From positions 34,181-98,180 of the forward strand of contig JABJBP010000009.1 in assembly GCA_018665815.1 (NCBI GenBank): a stretch of 64,000 nt of DNA. The letters are read 5' to 3'. Shown here piece by piece: positions 37,813 through 46,195 of this stretch. Origin of the DNA: Rhodospirillaceae bacterium. Its GTDB lineage: Bacteria; Pseudomonadota; Alphaproteobacteria; Rhodospirillales; Casp-alpha2. Numbering within the stretch: position 1 is the first letter of the stretch; every line of letters begins with the position of its first letter. Made by a program: the position numbers and the translations under genes. Under the pieces are notes generated by a model. That model saw only the letters and a program-made list of their open reading frames with translations, was not told where the DNA came from and did not search any database.

Positions 37813-39117
37813 CTAGCTGTTGAGCATCAAATTCGGCAGCCAGGTGATGGTTGCAGGCCAGGCCAAGAAGACGCCCAGCGTGATCACATCGGCGACGAAG
37901 AACGGCGCGATCCCCTTGAACACCTCTTGCAAGGGTATATCCGGTCTGACCCCGGCGACGACATAACAGTTCAACCCAATGGGCGGCGTGATCAGGCAGA
38001 CCTCGCACATCTTGACGACGACGATGCCGAACCAGATCGGGTCATAGCCCAAGCCGATGACGGCGGGATAAACCACCGGCAACGTCAGCAACAGCATGCC
38101 GATGGCATCCATGAACATGCCCAAGATGACATAGAACAACAAAATGCAGATCATCGTCACGACCGCCGGGAAAGGCAGGCTGGTCACCCATTCGGCAAAC
38201 ACCGCCGGCAATTCGGCAAAGCCCATGAAGCGCACGTAAATGAGCACACCCCAAACCAATGAGAAGATCATCACCGTAAGGCGCGCGGTCTCCAATAACG
38301 CATCGCGCAGCGTCGGCCATTTCATGCCGCCAACCACCGCCATGATAAAGACCACGAAGGAGCCCACCGCGCCGGCTTCCGTCGGCGTCGCAAAGCCCGT
38401 GTACATGGACGCAAAGATCACGATGACGACGAACACGACGGGGAATGTGCCGGGCACCGATTTCCAGCGCTCGACCCAGGTGAAGCCGCCGACGGGCGGG
38501 CCCATGGTTGGATCACGCATGGCCATGATGATGATCAACGCGGCATAGATGAGCGCGGATATGACGCCCGGAATGAAACCGGCGACCAACAAGCGGCCGA
38601 TGGATTCCTCGACGATAATGGCGTAGATCACCAAAATCGCACTGGGCGGAATGAGCGATGCCAGCGTGCCGCCAGCCGCCACCACGCCCGCAGCCAGGCG
38701 TTGCGAGTAGCCATAGCGGAGCATTTCGGGGATGGCGACGCGGGCAAACACCGCAGCCGTTGCCGTCGAGGCACCGGACACGGCCGCAAACCCGGCCGTC
38801 GCGAAGACCGTGGAGACGGCCAAGCCCCCCGGTACCCAACCGAACCATTTTCGTGCCGCGTCGAACAGTTTTTCGGTCATCCCGGCGTGATACGCCAAAT
38901 AACCGATCAAGATAAACATGGGCAGCACGGACAGGGCGTAGATGGTGCCCTTGGCGTAGGGGATCATCCCGGCATTGCCGGCACCGCCGGTCCAGCCGAC
39001 GATGGCCACCAACCCCAGCAAGCCGATAAATGCACAGGCGATATAGACACGCACGCCAACCAGAACGAGACCGATCAGGACGCACGACCCAATAATACCA
39101 ATTGTAAAATCATCCAT
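37813..39117 (-). CDS. dctM: TRAP transporter large permease (DctM)
   Basis: A 434-residue membrane protein with about 12 hydrophobic segments and the DctM signatures AVSGASTATAAVFARVAIPEM and the later TPIGLNCYVVAGV region (KMCEVCLITPPIGLN). It forms the sodium-coupled transport channel of a TRAP system. Its start overlaps the end of the small subunit gene by eight bases. The substrate, typically a carboxylate, is set by the DctP protein. Confidence 0.95.
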   Translation of the reverse strand: MDDFTIGIIGSCVLIGLVLVGVRVYIACAFIGLLGLVAIVGWTGGAGNAGMIPYAKGTIYALSVLPMFILIGYLAYHAGMTEKLFDAARKWFGWVPGGLAVSTVFATAGFAAVSGASTATAAVFARVAIPEMLRYGYSQRLAAGVVAAGGTLASLIPPSAILVIYAIIVEESIGRLLVAGFIPGVISALIYAALIIIMAMRDPTMGPPVGGFTWVERWKSVPGTFPVVFVVIVIFASMYTGFATPTEAGAVGSFVVFIMAVVGGMKWPTLRDALLETARLTVMIFSLVWGVLIYVRFMGFAELPAVFAEWVTSLPFPAVVTMICILLFYVILGMFMDAIGMLLLTLPVVYPAVIGLGYDPIWFGIVVVKMCEVCLITPPIGLNCYVVAGVRPDIPLQEVFKGIAPFFVADVITLGVFLAWPATITWLPNLMLNS

Positions 39118-39787
39118 TGGCTTGGTCCTTCGCCTCGGCGCCGTTTAGGCTATGTTGATTTTCATCGTCGTCTTCACCGAAAGCATCACTAATTTCCTTG
39201 TCGGCGATTTCCGTGATCGCGGCCATGATCGGCACCGCAATGGGAACCGCATCTGGTGTGATAATTAACCGCCCATATCCCCAGGCCTGCAGGATCAGAC
39301 GTAAAATCAAAACACTGAAGGCAATCGGCACCCACATCTTTGAGGGCCACGTCGGCAATTCCCGGTCGATGGTCGAATCACCCAATGTAAAGGCCCGGCC
39401 AAGCGCCGTGGTGCTGTAATAAATCAGAACGGCGATAATAAATAGGGCGATCGCTATCCCGACAAACTCGGCGATCCAAAGCGTGCGGCCTTTCATTTTT
39501 CGAACGACGAGCTCCATTCGAATATGGCCGCCGACACGCTGCATGGCGGCGATGGCCAAAAATGTAAAGGCGACCATCGACAGAGTCACGATGTCGTTGT
39601 AGCCCCAGATCGGCGCGTTGAAAATTTTTCGGCCAATGGCGTTTGCCGTGCCGAATACCATAAGCAAAAGAATAAATATTGCAGAAACGAAACTCAGAAA
39701 ATCTTCGAGTTTCGTCAGGGCCCGATCCAGCGACGCGAGTGTTCCGGTCGCTTCGGGCCCGTCACTTGTTGGTTGCGTTCCTAACAT
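39110..39787 (-). CDS. dctQ: TRAP transporter small permease (DctQ)
   Basis: A 225-residue protein with four membrane segments (about 36-56, 72-90, 108-130 and 157-178) and the DctQ hallmark for a conserved RVGGHIRMELVV loop. Both termini are polar and acidic and longer than in most DctQ proteins. It is the partner of DctM. A stem-loop separates it from dctP. Confidence 0.92.
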   Translation of the reverse strand: MLGTQPTSDGPEATGTLASLDRALTKLEDFLSFVSAIFILLLMVFGTANAIGRKIFNAPIWGYNDIVTLSMVAFTFLAIAAMQRVGGHIRMELVVRKMKGRTLWIAEFVGIAIALFIIAVLIYYSTTALGRAFTLGDSTIDRELPTWPSKMWVPIAFSVLILRLILQAWGYGRLIITPDAVPIAVPIMAAITEIADKEISDAFGEDDDENQHSLNGAEAKDQANG

Positions 39788-39807
39788 GGAAACCCCCGAA
39801 TGTAACC

Positions 39808-39841
39808 GTGCCGGAGTTCTTGTTTATCAGAACCCCGGCAC
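39808..39841 (-). terminator. Stem-loop between dctP and dctQ (partial terminator or mRNA stabiliser)
   Basis: GTGCCGG pairs with CCGGCAC, then one A-C mismatch, then GTTCT pairs with AGAAC around a nine-base loop. There is no strong T-tract on the reverse strand, so complete termination is unlikely. Stem-loops in this position often give more binding protein than permease. Confidence 0.6.
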
Positions 39842-39879
39842 GAGTTAGCTTTCAAATCACGACTTATCTTGCGACTCTT

Positions 39880-40923
39880 TTAGTTGGTCGCCGCCGTTTT
39901 CAGAACAAAGTCGAGCAGCCCTTTGGCGTCGAATTTGCCTTGGTTTTTGGCAATCCAGTCGTCGTAGACCGGCTGTCCGGCGACGGCCCGGAAATTCTTC
40001 AATTCGGCCGCCGTGTATTTGATTTCTTTCATTTTCTTGCGGAACTTCGGCAGGTTCTTCGCGTCTTTCGCCTTATAAGTGGCGGCAAGAACCTTATAAG
40101 CCTGCGCTTTGCTGTCGTTCATCAGCTCCTGGTACTGCTTCGGCAGTTTGTTCCAAGAAGCTATGCTGACAACGTCCGGGCAGTCGTTGGTTCCCGGTGC
40201 GAGGTTGGCCGTATACCATTCGCTGACTTCGTCGATCTTGTATGCCGCGTGGGCATAGCTGAACGGGAAGGAAATGGCATCCACGGCGCCACGGTCGAGA
40301 GCCTGATAGACCTCGGTGGCGGTCATGGTGGAGATCGATGAGCCGACTTTGCGCATGGCATCAGCCAAGCCGCCCAATGAACGCACGGTCAGGCCTTTCC
40401 AGCCAGCCAGCGTCTTCGGAACGGGGCCGCGACCCATGAATTCGTACTGCGGCAGCAATGAGCTCATGAGAACGAACACGCCCCACTTGTCGGCAAGTTC
40501 TTTCTGCGGGATCGGGTGCTTATAGACGGCTTCCGAAACCTTCATCTGCATTTCGGCATTGGCCACCGGCAGGAACGGCAGGTTCAGAACCATCATCGAC
40601 TGCACTTTACCGGGATGATAGGCCCAGCAAACCTTGGCGGCATCAAAAACGCCGGCCTTCAGGTTATCGAGGTTCTGTTTCTTTCCGCCGAGCTGATCGC
40701 CGTAAAAGATTTTGATCTTGAAATTGCCACCGGTCTTTTCACTGACCAGACGGGCCATTTCATCAACGCCAGCCGTAAACGCCCGCTTTTTACCCCAGAC
40801 GTTGAATTTCCAGGTGACTTTGGGACCCTTGACCATTTCGGCATAAGCCGACGTGGTGGCAAGTGCGCCCCAGGTGAATGCAGCACCGGCCAGGGCCGCT
40901 ACCATCAGTTTAACGTGTTTCAT
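39880..40923 (-). CDS. dctP: TRAP transporter substrate-binding protein (DctP family)
   Basis: A 347-residue periplasmic protein with a signal peptide (cleavage after SAYA at about 25-28). It has the DctP fold motifs GKKRAFTAGVDEMARLVSE, the helix LGGLADAMRKVGSS and the Arg-containing ligand region (GLTVRSLG). The start at 40923 has GGGAGGAAAG upstream; an upstream ATG at 40974 would add an unlikely leader. The ligand is unknown. The gene is first in the dctPQM operon and follows the iclR-family gene. Confidence 0.93.
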   Translation of the reverse strand: MKHVKLMVAALAGAAFTWGALATTSAYAEMVKGPKVTWKFNVWGKKRAFTAGVDEMARLVSEKTGGNFKIKIFYGDQLGGKKQNLDNLKAGVFDAAKVCWAYHPGKVQSMMVLNLPFLPVANAEMQMKVSEAVYKHPIPQKELADKWGVFVLMSSLLPQYEFMGRGPVPKTLAGWKGLTVRSLGGLADAMRKVGSSISTMTATEVYQALDRGAVDAISFPFSYAHAAYKIDEVSEWYTANLAPGTNDCPDVVSIASWNKLPKQYQELMNDSKAQAYKVLAATYKAKDAKNLPKFRKKMKEIKYTAAELKNFRAVAGQPVYDDWIAKNQGKFDAKGLLDFVLKTAATN

Positions 40924-40997
40924 TTTGGTTCTTTCCTCCCGTTTAGTCTTCGTAGAATGATTAAACTTGGTCATCTTCTATCCTCCCACGCTTTATT

Positions 40998-41822
40998 TCA
41001 ACGGCTTAGTTGGGCGACACCGTTCTTGAACGGCGGCGCGAGCGCTTCGTGCGATGCCGGACCGGCCAACGCGGCTTCGATCTCGGTCACCATTCCTTGC
41101 ATGATCGGCGTATAGCGACCGACCACGTCGTTCAAACTCATCGCTTCGGCAACGACAATGACGTTCACCGATGCAATGACCTTGCCTTGTAAATGAATGG
41201 GAAGCGCGATGGCGCGCGTCTGCTTCATAAATTCCTGGTTCGACGTCGCATAACCGCGCGCCCTGGTTTCATCCAGCATTTCACGGACCGCAATGGGGTC
41301 GCGGGCCAAGCCGTCAAACGCATCGTCGGATCGCGCCAATAGGGCAATGATCCGGTCTTGATCCTCGGGCGGCAAAAATGCCAGAAAGGCCCGGCCTAAC
41401 GCCGTGACCAAGATAGGTACGCGTGAGCCAACACTCCGATTGAACCATAAACTTTCGGGGTGGCGATTGGTATCAAGCAGCACCATGGCGTTGCCATCGA
41501 GAACAGCCATATCGGATGGCCAAACAAGCCGTTCGCGTACGGCTTCATGGATCGGCCGCGAGCGCGCCAGCAAATCATCATAGGCGCGGAAACCTTCGCT
41601 CAACGACAATGTTTTAGCGGTTAAAACGTAAGTCCGATCAAGCGGGTCGCGACTGACGTAGCCCGCATGAATAAGCGTTTCAAATAATCTGACGATAGTG
41701 GGCTTGGGAATGCCCGTCCGCGCGTGCACCGCGCCAATGCCAGCCTTGCCGCCCAAGAAATTCAGCGTGCTCAATACTTCAAAGCCGCGAACCACGGCCG
41801 TGACCGGCGTATAACTCGTCAT
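40998..41822 (-). CDS. IclR-family transcriptional regulator
   Basis: A 274-residue regulator with an N-terminal winged helix-turn-helix (GGKAGIGAVHARTGIPKPTIVRL, about 24-46, quoted here in part) and the C-terminal IclR effector domain (GRAFLAFLP, ARGYATSNQEF). It precedes dctPQM on the same strand and is divergent from the CoA-transferase gene, so it most likely controls both through the repeats at 41849-41898. Confidence 0.93.
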   Translation of the reverse strand: MTSYTPVTAVVRGFEVLSTLNFLGGKAGIGAVHARTGIPKPTIVRLFETLIHAGYVSRDPLDRTYVLTAKTLSLSEGFRAYDDLLARSRPIHEAVRERLVWPSDMAVLDGNAMVLLDTNRHPESLWFNRSVGSRVPILVTALGRAFLAFLPPEDQDRIIALLARSDDAFDGLARDPIAVREMLDETRARGYATSNQEFMKQTRAIALPIHLQGKVIASVNVIVVAEAMSLNDVVGRYTPIMQGMVTEIEAALAGPASHEALAPPFKNGVAQLSR

Positions 41823-41848
41823 GCTTCCCTGGAAACTCTCATTTCAAT

Positions 41849-41898
41849 TCTTAACGAAATTTCATTATGCGAATCTTAACGAAATTTCATTATGCGAA
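41849..41898. promoter_or_regulatory. Perfect 25-bp tandem repeat, candidate IclR-family operator
   Basis: The unit TCTTAACGAAATTTCATTAT plus GCGAA occurs twice without gaps (41849-41873 and 41874-41898). It contains the palindrome GAAATTTC and is followed by a related half unit (ATATAATTTCATAATTATAT). The site lies between the divergent iclR-family and CoA-transferase genes, 26 bases before the regulator start. IclR proteins bind short palindromes in such regions, so an operator array is a reasonable inference. Confidence 0.6.
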
Positions 41899-41974
41899 AT
41901 ATAATTTCATAATTATATTGCACAGTTTCATCAAGGATGCAAATTGTGCGTCCCGCCGATCAAGGATCCAAGTC

Positions 41975-43237
41975 ATGACGAACGCCGAAGGCCCGAAGAC
42001 CGCCGCCACGAAGGAGGCACATTCCGGCAAATCCGCACCGCCGCTAACGGGTTTACGCGTGATCGATCTAACGTCGGTAATTTTCGGCCCGATGGCGACG
42101 TCCATGCTAGCCGAGCTCGGGGCCGACGTGATCAAGGTGGAACCGCCGTCGGGCGATATCATGCGCCATGTCGAGCCCATACGGTCACCGGGAATGAGTG
42201 CCATTTACATGAATGCCAACCGCGGCAAGCGCAGTGTCGTCATCGACCTGAAAAAACCTTCCGGCCGCGAAGCATTACTGCGATTGGCCGAAACCGCCGA
42301 TGTCTTCGTGCATTCCATGCGCAATTCTGCGGCCACGCGCCTTGGCATTACCTATGATGACATCCGTGGGTTGAACCCGGCCTTGATCTATTGTTTCGCC
42401 TGCGGCTTCGGCAGCACCGGCCCCTATGCCGAGCTTCCCGCCTACGACGATATTATCCAAGCGGCTTGTGGACTTGCCAGTCTGGCCGGCGCCGCCGACG
42501 GAGAGCCGCGCCTGGTGCGTTCAATCATGGCCGACAAGACGGCCGGGCTTTATCTGTCCAACGCCATCATGACCGCCCTGCTGGCACGCCATAACACAGG
42601 TCTTGGACAATATGTTGAAGTGCCCATGTTCGAATGCTTGTCCGCGTTCATCCTCACAGAACATCTTGCCGGTGCCAGCTTTGATCCGGTTATAGACGGC
42701 CCGGGATACAAACGGGTGTTGTCAATGAGCCGCCGCGCGCACCCGACAAAAGACTCGTTCATCGCCGTATTGCCTTACACGTCGGCCCATTGGCAACGAT
42801 TCCTCAAATTAATCGGTCATGATGACCTGGCATCCGCCGAGTGGGTGAGCGACGTCACGCAACGCAGCGCCCGGTTCGAGGAACTTTACGACCTTATCGC
42901 CGACGTCACCCCCACACGCACGACCGACGAATGGATAGAAGCGCTGCGCCGCATCGACATACCGGCCATGCCGGTCAATCAGCTGGACGACCTACTTCGC
43001 GACCCACAATTGGCAGCAAGCGGACTATTTGAAACATACGAACACCCGACGGAAGGGACGCTCCACGGCGTCACATCGCCGATCAAATTTTCCGATATGG
43101 ATAGAGTGCCCGGATTTGCACCGGCGTTGGGCGCCGATACACGGGATGTTCTCAGCGAGATCGGCTACAATAATGAGGCGATCAATGTCATGAACCGCGA
43201 TGGTTCGGTCATCTGCATGCAAGTTGACAACGAATGA
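41975..43237 (+). CDS. Class III CoA-transferase (CaiB/BaiF family)
   Basis: A 420-residue enzyme with the family start GLRVIDLTSVIFGPMATSMLAE, the region NRGKRSVVIDLK and the catalytic Asp in LPAYDDIIQAACG. Class III enzymes move CoA between carboxylic acids through aspartyl-CoA. The start at 41975 is preferred over 41867, because the longer frame translates the operator repeats. Divergence from the IclR/TRAP genes suggests it activates the imported acid. Confidence 0.92.
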   Translation: MTNAEGPKTAATKEAHSGKSAPPLTGLRVIDLTSVIFGPMATSMLAELGADVIKVEPPSGDIMRHVEPIRSPGMSAIYMNANRGKRSVVIDLKKPSGREALLRLAETADVFVHSMRNSAATRLGITYDDIRGLNPALIYCFACGFGSTGPYAELPAYDDIIQAACGLASLAGAADGEPRLVRSIMADKTAGLYLSNAIMTALLARHNTGLGQYVEVPMFECLSAFILTEHLAGASFDPVIDGPGYKRVLSMSRRAHPTKDSFIAVLPYTSAHWQRFLKLIGHDDLASAEWVSDVTQRSARFEELYDLIADVTPTRTTDEWIEALRRIDIPAMPVNQLDDLLRDPQLAASGLFETYEHPTEGTLHGVTSPIKFSDMDRVPGFAPALGADTRDVLSEIGYNNEAINVMNRDGSVICMQVDNE

Positions 43238-43323
43238 TGTTCGACGGGCCACAACGGACCGGGTAGAATTTCCAATCGAGGTTTGAAGCCAACTGATCGT
43301 TGAATTTTGACGCTCGGGGCATC

Positions 43324-44076
43324 ATGGCTGCGCAACAGAGTGAGACTTATCTGCATTACCGCGCCATCGTCGATGCCGACGGTGTCCACATAAACACGTT
43401 CCGCTGCCGACCCTATTTCCGGGCGGTCGACGGGACTGTTTTCGGCACCGAGGTCGTGCTTGGGCACAAAGGCGATATCGAGAATACGGCGGCCCGGAAC
43501 GCATTGGTTTTAAAGTTAGCGTTCAAAGCCCTGACCCGAGCCCGGACCCAAGGCGACGACGTCAAACTCATCGTTCCCATAAATTCCGTGGCACTTGCGA
43601 GCCGTGAGGGCCGGATCGTGATCCATCATGCATTTGAAGAGCTTTTGGAATCGCTCCGTTCGCTGATTATTGTTGAAGTCCTAAATTTGCCTGAAAAAGT
43701 CAGCATTGATTCCCTTTCAGACATTACGATCCCGATGATTCCCTTCACTCAGAATTTTATCGCGGAGCCGCACCCGGCGACCGAGGATTTTACCGTATTC
43801 GCCAACTGCAACTACCAAGGCATGATCTTCGATGTCTCAAGCTTCGGTGACGACATTCAGGTCCAACGCGACAAGCTTACTGATTTTTGGGCGGCGGCTA
43901 CGAAAGCACGGCTGAAGCTGATGGTTCGCAATATCGGCGGCCAGGAAATCGCCGACATGGCGGTACGGCTTGAGGCTCAAGGAATGGATGGCTCGCTTTT
44001 TGGTCCCGACTCGACCCACCTCGGCCCCTTATCCACCGTCGAGGAATGGCCCGGCGTCGCCACATTACCAGCGTGA
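43324..44076 (+). CDS. Unknown cytoplasmic protein, possibly a degenerate EAL-like domain
   Basis: A 250-residue frame. The order of motifs is faintly like an EAL phosphodiesterase: FGTEVVLGHKGD at the start, LIVPINSVAL, LIIVEVLNLP, MIFDVSSFGDD and the end KLMVRNIGGQEIADMAVRLE with GSLFGPDS. The catalytic Glu-Ala-Leu and metal-binding acidic residues are absent or not clear. It could be a c-di-GMP sensor or unrelated. A TTG start at 43300 is an alternative. The gene stands alone. Confidence 0.7.
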   Translation: MAAQQSETYLHYRAIVDADGVHINTFRCRPYFRAVDGTVFGTEVVLGHKGDIENTAARNALVLKLAFKALTRARTQGDDVKLIVPINSVALASREGRIVIHHAFEELLESLRSLIIVEVLNLPEKVSIDSLSDITIPMIPFTQNFIAEPHPATEDFTVFANCNYQGMIFDVSSFGDDIQVQRDKLTDFWAAATKARLKLMVRNIGGQEIADMAVRLEAQGMDGSLFGPDSTHLGPLSTVEEWPGVATLPA

Positions 44077-44192
44077 CGGCCGCAGCGTTTTGGACACATT
44101 GCTGCCGCCAATAAGGTATACTCGCTTAATCAAGAATTTAGAAAATTGGAATTATAATCCAGTGCAAATGGGTACGACCGCAGGAGCTTGGC

Positions 44193-44912
44193 ATGACGAC
44201 ACGGCCGACCATCGGCATTTTGCTGGACTATCAAGAAGAGGGCGGCTTTTCATCGCGGCCGCACTACGCGCTTCGCTGTGGGTACTTCGATGCCATTTGG
44301 CGGGCCGGCGGCCTGCCGGTGGCCTTGCCCTATCTTGAGCAAGCGCGCGCCGATTATCTTGGCCTTTGTGATGCGTTGATCTTACCGGGTGGTTTTTACC
44401 CGTTCCCGGCAGCACTTTACGGCGACCCGGAACCCGTCGATGAAATTGTCCATCCACGCTATAGGTTCGAAGCCGAATTGGCCGCCCAGGCATTGACGGA
44501 GGATATCCCGATGCTGGGCATTTGCGCCGGCATGCAAGTCATCGCCGCGGCAAAGGGCGCAACACTGTACCGTGACGTCCGCGATGAATTGCCGACGGAT
44601 ATTGATCATTTGAATGAAAAACCCGCCGAAGAATACGCCCACGGCGTCGAAATCACGCCCGGCACCCGACTTCGTGCGTTGTTGGGGGTCGACGATCTGG
44701 CCGTCAATACAGCGCATAAAGAGGCACTGAAAGACACCGCCGACGGGTTGGTGATCAACGCCGTCGCGACCGACGGCGTGGTCGAGGGTATCGAACTTCC
44801 CGACCAGCGGTTCTGTATCGGCGTGCAATGGCATCCGGAGTTTTTTGCTGAACACAACGATCCGAATTTCAATTTATTTGCCGGATTGGTCGATGCGGCG
44901 GGAAGCCGCTAG
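44193..44912 (+). CDS. Gamma-glutamyl-gamma-aminobutyrate hydrolase-like (peptidase C26)
   Basis: A 239-residue class I glutamine amidotransferase-like hydrolase. The nucleophile is C111 in MLGICAGMQ, with H214 and E216 in VQWHPEFF. The family includes PuuD, which hydrolyses gamma-glutamyl-GABA in putrescine breakdown. No other puu genes are near, so the natural substrate is open. The oxidoreductase gene begins three bases after its stop. Confidence 0.88.
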   Translation: MTTRPTIGILLDYQEEGGFSSRPHYALRCGYFDAIWRAGGLPVALPYLEQARADYLGLCDALILPGGFYPFPAALYGDPEPVDEIVHPRYRFEAELAAQALTEDIPMLGICAGMQVIAAAKGATLYRDVRDELPTDIDHLNEKPAEEYAHGVEITPGTRLRALLGVDDLAVNTAHKEALKDTADGLVINAVATDGVVEGIELPDQRFCIGVQWHPEFFAEHNDPNFNLFAGLVDAAGSR

Positions 44913-44914
44913 TC

Positions 44915-45745
44915 GTGAAAAACATGGATGTCATCGGCGTTGCCGGATGCGGGACGATGGGGTTGCCGATGGCCAAACGGCTTTTGGCGGCGGGTGTCGA
45001 GGTTTGGGGATTTGACGTGCGACCGGCTGAGGAGTTTGGCACATTTGGCGCGCGCATGATCAATGATGCGTCTGAATTCCGGGCGCGCGTTGATACCGTC
45101 TTTTCTGTTGTCCGCGACCGCCACCAGACCTTTGATCTATGTGTTGATGATCAAGCGGTTTTCGTGGGCGCTGATGCACCGACAACGCTGGTCGTCTCTT
45201 CCACCTTGTCACCACGTATCTTGCCGGAGATCACCGATCGGTTGCCGGATGGCGCGATCATGATCGACGCGCCCATGTCCGGCGCGCCGGCACGCGCCGC
45301 CGATGGCACGTTGACGTTCATGGTCGGCGGGCCGGATAAGGTCGTGAGCCGGATGATGCCGCTTTTCAATGAAATGGGCACGGACATCCATCATTTGGGC
45401 GCCACCGGCACTGGAATGACCTGCAAGGTGATCAACAATTTCGTCGGCGTCACCGGCGTCGCCGCGGTCCGCAAAGCCATTTCAGCGGCCCGGGCGCTTG
45501 GGCTTGCCCCCGCCGCGTTGCTGGACGTCATGAAATCCAGTTCCGGCGCCACCTGGTATGGCGACAACTTAGATCGAATTTCCTGGGCTCGAGAAGGATA
45601 TGACCCCGCCAATACCATCGGCATATTGGAAAAGGACATGCTGTCATTTCTCGATGCCGTGGAAGGTGATTCGTCTGTAGGTGTCGATAGTTTCGGCGAT
45701 GCCGTCCTCGATATTATTCGCAAAATGGAACCGTTAGAACTTTGA
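44915..45745 (+). CDS. 3-hydroxyisobutyrate dehydrogenase-like oxidoreductase
   Basis: A 276-residue beta-hydroxyacid dehydrogenase. It has the NAD(P)-binding motif GVAGCGTMGLPMAKRL, the substrate-binding DAPMSGAPARAADGTLTFMV and the catalytic Lys in GMTCKVINNF. Members act on 3-hydroxyisobutyrate, tartronate semialdehyde, 2-hydroxy-3-oxopropionate and similar acids. A GTG (44915) or ATG (44924) start is possible. Its stop overlaps the DUF423 start (ATGA). Confidence 0.9.
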   Translation: MKNMDVIGVAGCGTMGLPMAKRLLAAGVEVWGFDVRPAEEFGTFGARMINDASEFRARVDTVFSVVRDRHQTFDLCVDDQAVFVGADAPTTLVVSSTLSPRILPEITDRLPDGAIMIDAPMSGAPARAADGTLTFMVGGPDKVVSRMMPLFNEMGTDIHHLGATGTGMTCKVINNFVGVTGVAAVRKAISAARALGLAPAALLDVMKSSSGATWYGDNLDRISWAREGYDPANTIGILEKDMLSFLDAVEGDSSVGVDSFGDAVLDIIRKMEPLEL

Positions 45746-46143
45746 TGATCAATCTACCGCCCGCCCTTATGTCGCCCCGGTTTTGGACAGTCTTTGGCGC
45801 GATCACGTGCGGGTCGGGCGTCGCGCTCGGCGCTTATGGCTGGCACGGACTTGGCGGCGACACGGAAGCCCAAGACGTGTTCATGCTCGCCGTGCAATAT
45901 CAGATGTGGCACGGCTTGGCGCTTTTTGCCGTCGCCTGGCGGTGCGACGTGACGGGTTCAGCGACGGGGCTTTCGGCAATCGCCGGCCTATCCTTTCTAG
46001 TCGGCATATTTCTATTTTCAGTCAATCTTTACCACTTCGCCATCGTCGGTGAGGTCCTGAAATCCGGGGCAGCGCCCCTCGGAGGATTTGCCTTAATAGC
46101 GGGATGGGCGCTATTGGGGTTATCGGTCATCCGCCGTCCCTGA
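45742..46143 (+). CDS. DUF423 family membrane protein
   Basis: A 133-residue protein with four membrane segments and the DUF423 features FGAITCGSGVALGAYGWHG, YQMWHGLALF and SVNLYHFAIVG. The function of the family is not known. It overlaps the dehydrogenase gene by four bases. Confidence 0.88.
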   Translation: MMINLPPALMSPRFWTVFGAITCGSGVALGAYGWHGLGGDTEAQDVFMLAVQYQMWHGLALFAVAWRCDVTGSATGLSAIAGLSFLVGIFLFSVNLYHFAIVGEVLKSGAAPLGGFALIAGWALLGLSVIRRP

Positions 46144-46195
46144 TTTTGCGATGGCGCGTTGCACAAAGTAGGGTTTAGCGGGGAATGACATCGAC

